A stretch of DNA of 64,000 nt, taken from positions 4,280,501-4,344,500 of the forward strand of contig NZ_CP019724.1 in assembly GCF_002005225.1 (NCBI RefSeq), in the 5' to 3' direction. The stretch is from Streptomyces pactum. GTDB lineage: Bacteria; Actinomycetota; Actinomycetes; Streptomycetales; Streptomycetaceae. The number at the start of each line of letters is the position of its first letter. The stretch's first letter is position 1. The notes beneath the pieces are model-generated. The model worked only from the letters and a program-made list of their open reading frames with translations, ran no database searches and had not been told where the DNA came from. Position numbers and translations under genes: made by a program. This document shows, in pieces, positions 33,785 through 42,815 of this stretch.

Positions 33785-35230
33785 TCACGCCCATCTGATC
33801 AACCGCTTCGGCTGTTCCAGGATCGCCGCCACGTCGGCGAGGACCTTGGAGCCCAGCTCGCCGTCGACCAGGCGGTGGTCGAAGCTCAGCGCCAGCGTGG
33901 TCACCTGACGCGGCTTCACCTTGCCCTTGTGCACCCACGGCTGGGGCTTGATCGCGCCGACCGCGAGGATCGCGGCCTCGCCGGGGTTGAGGATCGGCGT
34001 GCCGGTGTCGACGCCGAAGACGCCCACGTTGGTGATGGTCACCGTGCCGCCCTGCATGGCGGCCGGGGAGGTCTTGCCCTCCCGGGCCGTCGACACCAGT
34101 TCGCCCAGGGACTCCGCCAGTTGCGGCAGCGTCTTGGCGTGGGCGTCCTTGATGTTCGGGACGATCAGGCCGCGCGGGGTCGCCGCGGCGATGCCCAGGT
34201 TGACGTAGTGCTTGACCACGATCTCCTGGGCCGCCTCGTCCCAGGAGGCGTTGACGTCCGGGTTGCGCTTGATGGCGACCAGCAGGGCCTTGGCGATCAG
34301 CAGGAGCGGGTTCACCCGCAGGCCCGTGAACTCCTTGTCCTGCTTCAGCTCCTCGACCAGCTTCATCGTGCGCGTCACGTCGACCGTCACGAACTCGGTG
34401 ACGTGCGGCGCCGTGAACGCCGAGCCGACCATCGCCGCCGCCGTCGCCTTGCGGACGCCCTTGACCGGGACGCGGGTCTCGCGCGCCGAGTCGTACGACA
34501 CCGCGGCCGGGGCCGCGGAGGGGGCCGCGGGCCGGACGGCGGCGGGTGCCGCCGGTGCCGCCTCGGCCTCCGGGGCCTGCCCCGGGGCGGCCGCCGCGTG
34601 CACGTCCTCACGCGTGATGATGCCGTCCGGGCCGGTCGGGGTGACCGTGGCCAGGTCGACGCCGAGGTCCTTGGCCAGCTTGCGCACCGGGGGCTTGGCG
34701 AGCGGGCGCTCGCGAGTGACCGGCGCGGCCGGTCCGTGGCCGTTCATCTCGGCCTGGATCGCGGCCGAGGCGGCCTGGGCCGGGGCCTCCGCGCTCTTGC
34801 GGGGGCGGCGGCGGGTCGAGGAGGTGGCCACCCCGTAGCCGACCAGAACCGGCTGGCGGCCCTCCGGCTTCTTCTCCTCCGCCTCGGTCGCGGCGGCCGG
34901 CGCGACCGCCGTGTCCGCCGTGCCCTCGGCGGACGCCTGCGCCGGTTCCGGCACGGAGGCCGCCGCCGCGTCGCCCACGGCCACCGCGATGATCGACGTA
35001 CCCACGTCGACGGTGGTGCCCTCGGGGAAGTGCAGCTCGCGGACCACGCCGTCGTAGGGGATGGGCAGTTCGACGGCGGCCTTCGCCGTCTCGACCTCGC
35101 ACACCACCTGGCCGTCGGTGACCGTGTCACCGGGCTGGACATACCACTTGAGGATCTCGGCCTCGGTGAGTCCCTCGCCCACGTCGGGCATCTTGAACTC
35201 GCGTACGGACCCTTCGGTCATCGTCGTCAC
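33785..35230 (-). CDS. bkdC: Branched-chain 2-oxoacid dehydrogenase E2 (dihydrolipoyl acyltransferase), cluster 1
   Basis: 481 residues from the GTG at 35230, about 6 bases after GGAG; an ATG three codons later is possible. One N-terminal lipoyl domain (ETAKA, lipoylated Lys near residue 51), an Ala/Glu-rich linker, an E1/E3-binding domain (PLAKPPVRKLAKDLGVDL, about 200), a second Ala/Pro linker and the C-terminal acyltransferase domain with the catalytic His-Asp motif DHRLVDGEL. It transfers the acyl group from E1 to CoA in valine, leucine and isoleucine breakdown, giving starters for branched fatty acids and polyketides. It lies 10 bases after bkdB in an operon bkdA-bkdB-bkdC. No E3 gene is present in the window. 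Confidence 0.93.
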   Translation of the reverse strand: MTTMTEGSVREFKMPDVGEGLTEAEILKWYVQPGDTVTDGQVVCEVETAKAAVELPIPYDGVVRELHFPEGTTVDVGTSIIAVAVGDAAAASVPEPAQASAEGTADTAVAPAAATEAEEKKPEGRQPVLVGYGVATSSTRRRPRKSAEAPAQAASAAIQAEMNGHGPAAPVTRERPLAKPPVRKLAKDLGVDLATVTPTGPDGIITREDVHAAAAPGQAPEAEAAPAAPAAVRPAAPSAAPAAVSYDSARETRVPVKGVRKATAAAMVGSAFTAPHVTEFVTVDVTRTMKLVEELKQDKEFTGLRVNPLLLIAKALLVAIKRNPDVNASWDEAAQEIVVKHYVNLGIAAATPRGLIVPNIKDAHAKTLPQLAESLGELVSTAREGKTSPAAMQGGTVTITNVGVFGVDTGTPILNPGEAAILAVGAIKPQPWVHKGKVKPRQVTTLALSFDHRLVDGELGSKVLADVAAILEQPKRLIRWA

Positions 35231-35240
35231 GACCCTCTCC

Positions 35241-36221
35241 TCAGTACGCCAGCGAGCGGTCGACGGCATCCAGCACCCGGTCCAGGTCGGGCAGGTACTC
35301 CTCCTCCAGGCGGGCCGGCGGATACGGGGCGTGGTAGCCGCCGACCCTCAGCACCGGGGCCTCCAGGTGGTAGAAGCAGCGCTCCGTGATCCGGGCCGCG
35401 ATCTCCGCGCCGGAGCCGAGGAACACGGGTGCCTCGTGGACCACGACCAGGCGGCGGGTCTTCTCCACCGACGCCTGGACCGTGTCGAAGTCGACCGGCG
35501 AGATCGAGCGCAGGTCCACGACCTCCAGGGAGCGGCCCTCCTCGGCGGCCGCGTCGGCGACCTCCTGGCAGAGCTTCACCATCGGGCCGTACGCGGCCAG
35601 CGTCAGGTCGCCGCCCTCGCGGACCACGCGCGCGGTGTGCAGCGGGCCGGGAATGGCCTCGGTGTCGACCTCGGCCTTGTCCCAGTAACGCCGCTTGGGC
35701 TCGAAGTAGATCACCGGGTCGTCGCTCTGGATGGCCTGCTGCATCATCCAGAACGCGTCGGCCGAATTCGACGGGGAGACCACCTTCAGGCCCGCCACGT
35801 GCGCGAACAGCGCCTCCGGGGACTCGGAGTGGTGCTCGACCGCGCCGATGCCGCCGCCGTAGGGGATGCGGATGACGACCGGCATCTTGACCTTGCCCAG
35901 CGAGCGGGCGTGCATCTTCGCGAGCTGGGTGACGATCTGGTCGTAGGCCGGGAAGACGAAGCCGTCGAACTGGATCTCCACCACCGGGCGGTAGCCGCGC
36001 AGGGCGAGGCCGATGGCGGTGCCGACGATGCCGGACTCGGCCAGCGGGGTGTCGATGACCCGGTCCTCGCCGAAGTCCTTCTGCAGACCGTCGGTGACCC
36101 GGAAGACGCCGCCGAGCTTGCCGACGTCCTCGCCCATGATCAGGACCTTGGGGTCCGAGTCCAGCGCGCGGCGCAGCGACTCGTTGATCGCCTTGGCCAG
36201 CGCCATCTTTTCCGTTGCCAT
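35241..36221 (-). CDS. bkdB: Branched-chain 2-oxoacid dehydrogenase E1 beta subunit, cluster 1
   Basis: 326 residues; ATG at 36221 with GAGGGGG about 8 bases upstream. Family markers of the E1 beta transketolase fold: MGEDVGKLGGVFRVTDGL, TPLAESGIVGTAIGLAL, IPYGGGIGAVEHHSESPE (active-site His residues), and the C-terminal transketolase domain ending in APYPPARLEEEYLPDLDRVLDAV. It forms the alpha2beta2 E1 with the upstream-encoded alpha subunit; the two genes are one base apart. Confidence 0.95.
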   Translation of the reverse strand: MATEKMALAKAINESLRRALDSDPKVLIMGEDVGKLGGVFRVTDGLQKDFGEDRVIDTPLAESGIVGTAIGLALRGYRPVVEIQFDGFVFPAYDQIVTQLAKMHARSLGKVKMPVVIRIPYGGGIGAVEHHSESPEALFAHVAGLKVVSPSNSADAFWMMQQAIQSDDPVIYFEPKRRYWDKAEVDTEAIPGPLHTARVVREGGDLTLAAYGPMVKLCQEVADAAAEEGRSLEVVDLRSISPVDFDTVQASVEKTRRLVVVHEAPVFLGSGAEIAARITERCFYHLEAPVLRVGGYHAPYPPARLEEEYLPDLDRVLDAVDRSLAY

Positions 36222-36222
36222 G

Positions 36223-37431
36223 TCAGACCCCCTCTGCCTCTGCGAACGACGCCTGGTAGGCGGCGAACTGCGCTCGCTCCTCGTCGACGAGCGCGTGCCC
36301 GTCCGCGTACACGTTCTCGAAGATGGCGAACCGGTCCGGGTCCGGCATGGCACGGACCACCTCGCGCACTCGTTTGCCCAACGCCTCGCTCTCGGCCTCC
36401 AGTTCCCCGAAGAATCCCTCGTCCGCGTGGTTTGCGGACTCCAGGAAGCGGCGAAGGCGCAGGATCGGGTCCTTCGCCTCCCAGGCGGCGCGCTCGTCGT
36501 CGTGCCGGTAGCGGGAGGGGTCGTCCGAGGTGGTGTGGGCGCCCATGCGGTACGTGTACGCCTCGATCAGCGCCGGGCCCTCACCGCGCCGCGCCCGCTC
36601 CAGCGCCCACCGGGTGACCGCGAGGCAGGCCAGCGCGTCGTTGCCGTCGACGCGGACGCCGGGGAAGCCGAAGCCCTGGGCACGCTGGTAGAGCGGCACC
36701 CGGGTCTGCTTCTCGTTGGACTCGGAGATCGCCCACTGGTTGTTCTGGCAGAAGAACACCACGGGGGCGTTGTAGACGGCGGCGAAGTTGAACGCCTCGC
36801 TCACGTCGCCCTGGCTGGAGGCGCCGTCGCCGAAGTAGGCGATCACGGCGGAGTCCGCGCCGTCCTTGGTGATGCCCATCGCGTAGCCCGTGGCGTGCAG
36901 CGCCTGCGAGCCGATGACGATGGTGTACAGGTGGAAGTTGTTGCTGTTGGGGTCCCAGCCGCCGTTGTTCACGCCGCGGAACATGCCGAGCAGGTTGGTC
37001 GGGTCCACCCCGCGGCACCAGGCGACGCCGTGCTCGCGGTAGGTCGGGAAGACGTAGTCGTCCTCGCGGGTGGCCCGGCCGGAGCCGATCTGGGCGGCCT
37101 CCTGGCCCAGCAGCGAGGCCCACAGGCCCAGCTCGCCCTGGCGCTGCAGTGCGGTGGCCTCGGCGTCGAAGCGCCGGGTGAGCACCATGTCGCGGTACAG
37201 GCCGCGCAGCTCGTCGGGGGTGATGTCGGCGACGTACCCGGCGTACTCGGCGTAGGCCGGGTCCTCGACGCGTTCGCCCTCGGGCGTCAGCAGTTGCACC
37301 AGCTCCGTCTCGGAGCCCTTCTTGGCAGCGGTGCGGGTGGTGCGCTTGGCGCCGGCCTTGGTGCCGGTGGTACCGGTCGCCTTGCTTCCGGCGCTGCGTC
37401 GCGGCTTGCGCGCGGCAGTGCTCTCGGTCAC
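36223..37431 (-). CDS. bkdA: Branched-chain 2-oxoacid dehydrogenase E1 alpha subunit, cluster 1
   Basis: 402 residues, GTG start. After an extra N-terminal extension of about 40 residues rich in Lys, Arg, Thr and Ala, the thiamine-diphosphate fold begins. The cofactor motif is GDGASSQGDVSEAFNFAAV followed by QNN. The phosphorylation-loop-like segment MGAHTTSDDPSRYR matches other BCKDH alpha chains. It decarboxylates the 2-oxo acids from Val, Leu and Ile. It is the first gene of the operon; upstream lies a 305-base AT-richer region with TTTACT repeats. Confidence 0.95.
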   Translation of the reverse strand: MTESTAARKPRRSAGSKATGTTGTKAGAKRTTRTAAKKGSETELVQLLTPEGERVEDPAYAEYAGYVADITPDELRGLYRDMVLTRRFDAEATALQRQGELGLWASLLGQEAAQIGSGRATREDDYVFPTYREHGVAWCRGVDPTNLLGMFRGVNNGGWDPNSNNFHLYTIVIGSQALHATGYAMGITKDGADSAVIAYFGDGASSQGDVSEAFNFAAVYNAPVVFFCQNNQWAISESNEKQTRVPLYQRAQGFGFPGVRVDGNDALACLAVTRWALERARRGEGPALIEAYTYRMGAHTTSDDPSRYRHDDERAAWEAKDPILRLRRFLESANHADEGFFGELEAESEALGKRVREVVRAMPDPDRFAIFENVYADGHALVDEERAQFAAYQASFAEAEGV

Positions 37432-37736
37432 GTGTGCTCCTCCGTCGGTCCGGCCCCCGGGTTCGCCGGAAGCCAGTGCGGCTCACCTGCGGCCCGGCGG
37501 TCGCACAAGGGTGGGTGCGGCCCGGTCGGGAACAGGCGTGACAGGTGCCCCGGCGAGCGCCCTGCGAACAGCACGTTACCCAGTGCTCCACATTTCTGTG
37601 AAACCCCTCCTGACCTGCGTTTTTACTCGGATTTCCAAGTAAATCGGCGAAGTGCGGAAGTTTTACTGGTCACAGCCTCGCAGGGGGCCGGAACAACGGC
37701 ACGTTATCCCGGGCACCCCGGGCACGGGAAGAGCTG
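37432..37736. promoter_or_regulatory. Divergent regulatory region between bkdA (cluster 1) and the response regulator
   Basis: 305 bases without a gene. The part from 37577 to 37675 is markedly AT-rich for this genome. It contains the dyad TTTACT-N10-AGTAAA (37622-37643) and a third TTTACT (37664-37670 region). AT-rich imperfect dyads are the usual look of Lrp-type sites, so this is a candidate for BkdR binding (inferred). Confidence 0.4.
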
Positions 37737-38411
37737 GTGTGTGAGACTGAGCGCGTGCGCGAAGACGGAAAAATCCGGGTATTCCTCCTCGACGACCACG
37801 AGGTCGTCCGCAGGGGGGTGCACGATCTGCTCGCGGGCGAGGCCGACATCGAGGTGGTCGGCGAGGCCGGTACGGCCGCCGAGGCGCCGTCCAGGGTGGC
37901 GGCCACCCGGCCGGACGTGGCGGTGCTGGACGTCCGGCTGCCGGACGGCAGCGGCGTGGAGGTGTGCCGCGAGATCCGCTCCCGGGACGAGTCCGTCCGG
38001 TGCCTCATGCTGACCTCCTTCGCCGACGACGAGGCCCTCTTCGACGCGATCATGGCGGGCGCCGCCGGCTACGTCCTCAAGGACATCCGGGGCGCCGAGC
38101 TGCTGAGCGCCGTACGGGAGGTCGCGGCGGGGAAGTCCCTGCTCGACCCGGCGGCCACCGCGCGCGTGCTGGAGCGGCTGCGCGACGGCGGCGCCCGGAC
38201 CGACGACCGGCTCGCCCGCCTCACCGAGCAGGAGCGGCGCATCCTGGAGCTGATCGGCGAGGGGATGACCAACCGGTTGATCGGCGAACAACTGCACCTG
38301 GCCGAGAAAACGATCAAGAATTACGTGTCGAGCCTGCTGGCCAAACTCGGAATGCGGCGGCGTTCCCAGGCGGCGGCTTTCGTCGCCCGCCTTCAGGCCG
38401 AGAACCGCTGA
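37737..38411 (+). CDS. NarL/LuxR-type response regulator (DevR-like)
   Basis: 224 residues from the GTG at 37737 (GGAAG upstream); the GTG at 37755 is an alternative. The receiver domain (about 10-125) has the acidic pair LLDDHE, phosphoacceptor Asp in DVAVLDVRLPDGSG, Thr in MLTSFAD and Lys in YVLKDI. The C-terminal LuxR helix-turn-helix shows TEQERRILELIGEGMTNRLI and KTIKNYVSSLLAKLG. The sequence is close to DevR/DosR-type regulators. No sensor kinase gene is adjacent, so it is an orphan here. The neighbouring small PPOX-fold gene downstream might belong to the same response. Confidence 0.93.
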   Translation: MCETERVREDGKIRVFLLDDHEVVRRGVHDLLAGEADIEVVGEAGTAAEAPSRVAATRPDVAVLDVRLPDGSGVEVCREIRSRDESVRCLMLTSFADDEALFDAIMAGAAGYVLKDIRGAELLSAVREVAAGKSLLDPAATARVLERLRDGGARTDDRLARLTEQERRILELIGEGMTNRLIGEQLHLAEKTIKNYVSSLLAKLGMRRRSQAAAFVARLQAENR

Positions 38412-38506
38412 GGAACCGGAGCGGGCCCTTATTCGGGACTTACGTCCCGTCATGCCGGGGCGGGTGACTCTGTCTCCTTCCCCGTCCGCCCGCGCACAGT
38501 GGGTAC

Positions 38507-38914
38507 ATGCCCTCCGACGCACAACTCGCCGTCGGCCTGCTCGGCCGCACCGCCTACGGCCGGGCGGCCACCACCATGCGCGCCCTGCCCTTCCTCGCCT
38601 TCGCGCGCCACATCGTGGCCGACGGCCGGGTCCTGCTGCGCATGCCGAGGAGTTGCGGCTACCACGAGGTGTGCGCGGGCAGCGTCGTCGCGTACGGCGC
38701 GGACAACCTCGGCTCCGCCGCGCCCGGCGAGAGCCTGTGGACGGTGCAGGTCGTGGGCCGGTGCGAGAGCCACGAACCGAGCGCGGCCGAGATCGACCGC
38801 TTCGGCCCGGCGCCGGGCCGGGTGGACGGTGAGCCGTTCGAGCCGGTCTATCTGCGGATCGAGCCACGGTTCGGGTCGGTGCACGTGACGGAGGGGCCTG
38901 CCGGCGCGCTGTGA
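38507..38914 (+). CDS. Small pyridoxamine 5'-phosphate oxidase-like protein
   Basis: 135 residues. The order of strands (FARHIVADGRVLLRMPR, then GSVVAYGADNLG, then LWTVQVVGRCE) fits the flavin-binding split-barrel (PNPOx-like) fold, in a short actinobacterial form. The cofactor (FMN, F420 or none) cannot be told. No signal peptide. It starts 95 bases after the response regulator on the same strand, with no clear ribosome site before the ATG. A hairpin follows at 38954-38992. Confidence 0.65.
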   Translation: MPSDAQLAVGLLGRTAYGRAATTMRALPFLAFARHIVADGRVLLRMPRSCGYHEVCAGSVVAYGADNLGSAAPGESLWTVQVVGRCESHEPSAAEIDRFGPAPGRVDGEPFEPVYLRIEPRFGSVHVTEGPAGAL

Positions 38915-38953
38915 CGGCCGGCGGGCCGTCCCGTGGGGAGTCCGGAAACGCGA

Positions 38954-38992
38954 CGCGCGCGTGAGGACCCGGTTCCGGGCCGCACGCGCGCG
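38954..38992. terminator. Hairpin between PPOX-like gene and kinase gene
   Basis: A perfect 10-bp outer stem of alternating CG (38954-38963 with 38983-38992) encloses an inner CCGG/CCGG hairpin. It lies between the convergent stops at 38914 and 39009. Confidence 0.65.
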
Positions 38993-39008
38993 CGGGGAGT
39001 CGTTCCGG

Positions 39009-40643
39009 TCAGCCGCCGACGCCACCTTCGCCACCCGGGACGGTCACGCCGCCGGTCGGCTCACCACCGGTACCGCCGGTCGGCTCGCCACCGGTGCCGC
39101 CGGTCGGCTCACCACCACCGTCCGTCGGCTCACCGCCATCCGTCGGCTCACCACCGTCCGTCGGCGTGGACGGCTCCGTCTGGCCGTCGGTCGGCTCGCC
39201 GGTCGGCTCGTCCGTCGCGGTCTGGGACGGCTCGTACGACGGCGTGTACGGCTGGTCCCAGTCCCCGCCGGTCCCGCCACTGCCGTTGTTCTGATCCGTG
39301 CCCGGGTCGGTGGTCTCCTGCGTCTCCTCGTCGCTGGGCGACGGGCTCGGCGACTCCTTGTCGGAGCTCTGCGAGGTGGAGGCCGACGGGCTCTTGTCCG
39401 TGTCGGTGCCGCCCTTCTCGCCCCCGCTGTTGTTCAGGGCCAGCGCGACGCCCGCCGCGATGGCGACCACCGCGAGGACGGCCAGTATCCACAGCTTGCC
39501 GCGGCCGCTGCCCCTGTTGCCGCGGCCCTCGAAGCCGCCGTCGTCACCCCCGCCGTAGCCGTTCGGCAGGATCGGCTGGGGGATCTGCTGGGTGCCCGAG
39601 GCGCCGTGGTCGGGGTGCGGCAGCACCGAGGTGCCCGCGAGCCCGGCCGACGGAGTGTGCCGGCCGTCGTGCGCGACGACCGGGCCGGTGTTCCAGGTAC
39701 CGGTGTGGCCACCCTGCTCGTACAGCATCTGCAGCCCGTACTGGACCAGTCCGCGCATCTCCTCGGCGGTCTGGAAACGGTCGTCGGGCTCCTTGGCCAG
39801 CGAGCGCATCACCAGGCCGTCGAGCTCCGGCGGCGTGGCGTCGGAGACCTCCGAGGGCGGCGTCGGAATGTCCTGGACGTGCTGGTAGACCACCGACAGC
39901 GGGGTCTCGCCGGTGAACGGCGGGCGCAGTGCGAGGAGTTCGTAGAGCAGGCAGCCCGTCGCGTACAGGTCGGAGCGGTGGTCGACGGCCTTGCCGAGGG
40001 CCTGCTCCGGGGAGAGGTACTGCGGGGTGCCCATGACCATGCCGGTCTGCGTCATCGTCGTGGACGCGCCGTGCAGGGCGCGGGCGATGCCGAAGTCCAT
40101 CACCTTCACGGCGCCGTTGTGCGTGATGATGACGTTGGCGGGCTTGATGTCGCGGTGCACGATGCCGTGCTGGTGGGAGTAGGCGAGCGCCTCCAGCACA
40201 CCGGAGACGATGATCAGCGCCTGCTCGGGGCCCGGCGCCTCGGCGTTGAGGAGGAGGTCGCGGATGGTGCGCCCCTCGACGATCTCCATCACGATGTACG
40301 GCACGGACTGGCCGCCGACGAAGTCCTCGCCGGAGTCGTAGACGGCGACGATGGCATGGTGGTTGAGCCCGGCCACCGACTGTGCCTCACGCGTGAAGCG
40401 CGCCTTGGAGACCGGGTCCTCGGCGAGGTCCGCGCGCAGCAGCTTGACCGCCACGGTGCGTCCGAGGCGGACGTCCTCGGCGGCGAACACCTCGGCCATG
40501 CCACCGCGCCCGAGCCTGCGGGTCAGGCGGTACCGGCCGTCGCCGACCAGGCCGCCGTTGCCCCAGGTCTCCGGCGCGTCACCCATACCGCCGCCAGTCG
40601 CCTCGGGTTCGGACGGGCCCTGGGCGCGCTGCTGCTGTGCCAT
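39009..40643 (-). CDS. PknB-type Ser/Thr protein kinase with Gly/Pro/Thr-rich external tail
   Basis: 544 residues. Kinase domain about 32-295: ATP loop GRGGMAEVF, Lys in VAVKLL, catalytic HRDIKPANV, DFGIARA and an activation loop with TMTQTG. A single membrane helix lies at about 383-404 (ILAVLAVVAIAAGVALAL). The roughly 140-residue external tail is low-complexity, with repeated GGEPT units near the end encoded by a 24-bp DNA repeat (39030-39115). There is no PASTA domain, unlike the divergent kinase. It probably senses the envelope and phosphorylates cytoplasmic targets. Confidence 0.95.
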   Translation of the reverse strand: MAQQQRAQGPSEPEATGGGMGDAPETWGNGGLVGDGRYRLTRRLGRGGMAEVFAAEDVRLGRTVAVKLLRADLAEDPVSKARFTREAQSVAGLNHHAIVAVYDSGEDFVGGQSVPYIVMEIVEGRTIRDLLLNAEAPGPEQALIIVSGVLEALAYSHQHGIVHRDIKPANVIITHNGAVKVMDFGIARALHGASTTMTQTGMVMGTPQYLSPEQALGKAVDHRSDLYATGCLLYELLALRPPFTGETPLSVVYQHVQDIPTPPSEVSDATPPELDGLVMRSLAKEPDDRFQTAEEMRGLVQYGLQMLYEQGGHTGTWNTGPVVAHDGRHTPSAGLAGTSVLPHPDHGASGTQQIPQPILPNGYGGGDDGGFEGRGNRGSGRGKLWILAVLAVVAIAAGVALALNNSGGEKGGTDTDKSPSASTSQSSDKESPSPSPSDEETQETTDPGTDQNNGSGGTGGDWDQPYTPSYEPSQTATDEPTGEPTDGQTEPSTPTDGGEPTDGGEPTDGGGEPTGGTGGEPTGGTGGEPTGGVTVPGGEGGVGG

Positions 40644-41002
40644 CAGTCCTCGCCGTCGTTTCTGCCCGCGGTGCGCGCGGTGTTGTTACGGTCTCCGTCG
40701 GCCACGCTACAGCCTTCGCGGGCGCCTCCGGTCCGAGATGAGCGCCGGGACCGGCATCGAGACGGACCGGTGATGAAACCCTGGTTCCGTACTGCCGTGC
40801 AAATTCTGTGTACCGGCGGTACGCCGGCTGTAACGCTTCCGCGACGCTTCTTTCGCGTACGGTCACGGAACGGGCACCGCGCTTGACGTGTCAGTGCCCT
40901 GGGGCAGACTTGGCCGGGAATAGCACTTTCGATCACGATCACGAACGCGAGCGCGCGTGCGGCTGCCACCGGCGTCGCGGCGCCCATGGGGGACGCAGAG
41001 AC
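40644..41002. promoter_or_regulatory. Divergent promoter region between two Ser/Thr kinase genes
   Basis: 359 bases without a gene. For the plus-strand kinase, TTGACG (40883-40888) and CAGACT (40905-40910) form a good sigma-70-type promoter with a 16-base spacer. A 6-3-6 dyad (CCGGCG-GTA-CGCCGG, 40813-40827) lies in the middle. TAGCGT near 40702-40707 on the minus strand may be the -10 for the other kinase, without a clear -35. Confidence 0.5.
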
Positions 41003-42685
41003 ATGAGCCAGGACGCCGGACAGGGCCGGTACGCGGGGCGCGCGCTCGCCGGCGGCCGCTACCAGCTTCGCGACTTGCTCGGCGAGGGCGGCATGGCCTC
41101 GGTGCACCTGGCGTACGACTCGGTGCTGGACCGCCAGGTCGCGATCAAGACGCTCCACACCGAGCTGGGCCGGGAGCAGGCCTTCCGCGAGCGCTTCCGC
41201 CGCGAGGCCCAGGCAGTGGCCAAGCTCACGCACACCAACATCGTCTCCGTCTTCGACACCGGCGAGGACACGCTGCCCCTCGGCGGCTCCGCCGCGGGGG
41301 ACGGCATGCCGACGCCGTACATCGTCATGGAGTACGTCGAGGGACGGCCGCTCGGCTCGGTGCTCGACGAGGACGTCCGGCAGCAGGGCGCGATGCCCGC
41401 CGACAAGGCGCTGAAGATCACCGCGGACGTGCTGGCGGCCCTGGAGATCAGCCACGAGATGGGCCTGGTCCACCGGGACATCAAGCCGGGCAACGTGATG
41501 ATGACCAAGCGCGGCGTGGTCAAGGTGATGGACTTCGGCATCGCCCGCGCCATGCAGTCCGGCGTGACCTCGATGACACAGACCGGCATGGTCGTCGGCA
41601 CCCCCCAGTACCTCTCGCCGGAACAGGCCCTCGGCCGCGGCGTCGACGCCCGCTCCGACCTGTACTCGGTCGGCATCATGCTGTTCCAACTGGTCACCGG
41701 ACGCCTGCCGTTCGACGCGGACTCGCCGCTGGCCATCGCGTACGCGCACGTGCAGGAGGAGCCGGTGGCTCCTTCGTCCGTCAACCGCGCCCTCCCGCCG
41801 GCCGTGGACGCGCTGGTGGCCCGCGCCCTGAAGAAGAACCCCAACGAGCGCTTCCCCAGCGCCGAGGCGATGCGGGACGAGTGCCTGCGGGTGGCGGCCT
41901 CCTTCCGGCCGGCCCCGCCGAGCATCGTGCCCGGCTCGCAGGCGTCGAGCGGCGCGGGCGTCGGCTCCGCGGTGTTCCCGCCGGTCGACCAGAGCGGGCA
42001 GGTGCCCACGGGCCCCGTCCAGACGCCGTACCAGCCGACGCCGCACCCGGGCCCCAACCCGTACGGCACCCCGGCACCCGCCGCGCCCTCGCCCGCGTAC
42101 GGCTATCCGCAGCAGAGCGGCTACCAGACGCCGGCCGCCTCGCCGTACGCGCCGCAGCAGCACCAGGGCGCGCCCACGCCGCCGCCGTACAACCTCACGC
42201 CCTCCGCCCCGGCGTCCGGCTCGGGCGGCGGCGGGAGCAACAAGCTGGTGATCATCGGCTCGATCGTGGTCGCCGTCCTGGTGGTCGGCGGTCTGATCGG
42301 CGCGCTGATGATGAACAGCGGCGGGGACGACGCCAAGGGCGGGGACGCCACCGCCAGTGCGTCCGCGTCGGACGCGAAGGTGGCGGGGTACCGCGGCCCG
42401 GACAAGACGAAGACGATCGAGAAGGACGAGTGCACCGAGCCGGAGGAGTCGTACAACGACCCCGACAAGATCAGGGTGCCGGACTTCACGTTCAAGTACA
42501 TCGGCTCGGTCAAGGAGTGCTTCAACGCCGCCGGCTGGCGGATGAAGGTCGTGGACGTCGACGAGAACACCTACGGTGAGGGCTCGATCCGGGACCAGTT
42601 CCCCGCGCCGGGTACGGACGTCGACCCCGAGGACATGCCCGAGATCCAGCTCAAGGTCTCGACGGGCAATCCGTCGTCCTCCTGA
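41003..42685 (+). CDS. PknB-type Ser/Thr protein kinase with a PASTA-like domain
   Basis: 560 residues from the ATG at 41003. Kinase domain about 18-290: GEGGMASVH, Lys in VAIKTL, HRDIKPGNV, DFGIARAM, activation loop SMTQTGM. The N-lobe has a small insertion (LPLGGSAAGDG). A Pro/Gln/Tyr-rich juxtamembrane region precedes one membrane helix (about 414-437). The external part of about 120 residues ends in a PASTA-like domain (IRVPDFTFKYIGSVKECFNAAGW, then DQFPAPGTDV) and contains two Cys that could pair. PASTA domains bind muropeptides or lipid II, so this is probably an envelope sensor. It is divergent from a PASTA-less kinase. Confidence 0.95.
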   Translation: MSQDAGQGRYAGRALAGGRYQLRDLLGEGGMASVHLAYDSVLDRQVAIKTLHTELGREQAFRERFRREAQAVAKLTHTNIVSVFDTGEDTLPLGGSAAGDGMPTPYIVMEYVEGRPLGSVLDEDVRQQGAMPADKALKITADVLAALEISHEMGLVHRDIKPGNVMMTKRGVVKVMDFGIARAMQSGVTSMTQTGMVVGTPQYLSPEQALGRGVDARSDLYSVGIMLFQLVTGRLPFDADSPLAIAYAHVQEEPVAPSSVNRALPPAVDALVARALKKNPNERFPSAEAMRDECLRVAASFRPAPPSIVPGSQASSGAGVGSAVFPPVDQSGQVPTGPVQTPYQPTPHPGPNPYGTPAPAAPSPAYGYPQQSGYQTPAASPYAPQQHQGAPTPPPYNLTPSAPASGSGGGGSNKLVIIGSIVVAVLVVGGLIGALMMNSGGDDAKGGDATASASASDAKVAGYRGPDKTKTIEKDECTEPEESYNDPDKIRVPDFTFKYIGSVKECFNAAGWRMKVVDVDENTYGEGSIRDQFPAPGTDVDPEDMPEIQLKVSTGNPSSS

Positions 42686-42737
42686 TCCCGTGCGTCCCGC
42701 GTATCCCGTACGTCCCGTGGCCTGAAACGCGGCGTAC

Positions 42738-42777
42738 GGCGAAGGGCCCGGCAGCAGGTGCTGCCGGGCCCTTCGCC
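42738..42777. terminator. Strong bidirectional terminator between kinase gene and bpa
   Basis: A perfect 19-bp stem (42738-42756 with 42759-42777) closed by two bases, between the convergent stops at 42685 and 42816. This is the longest perfect hairpin seen in the window. Confidence 0.85.
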
Positions 42778-42815
42778 GTGTCGGTGGGTGGTCGTCCCGC
42801 TGCCGGCAGGGCCGC

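Noticed and set aside
37601..37625. Third parS site (TTTCTGTGAAAC near 37592)
   Set aside because: Only half of the palindrome matches; the left arm is not complementary.
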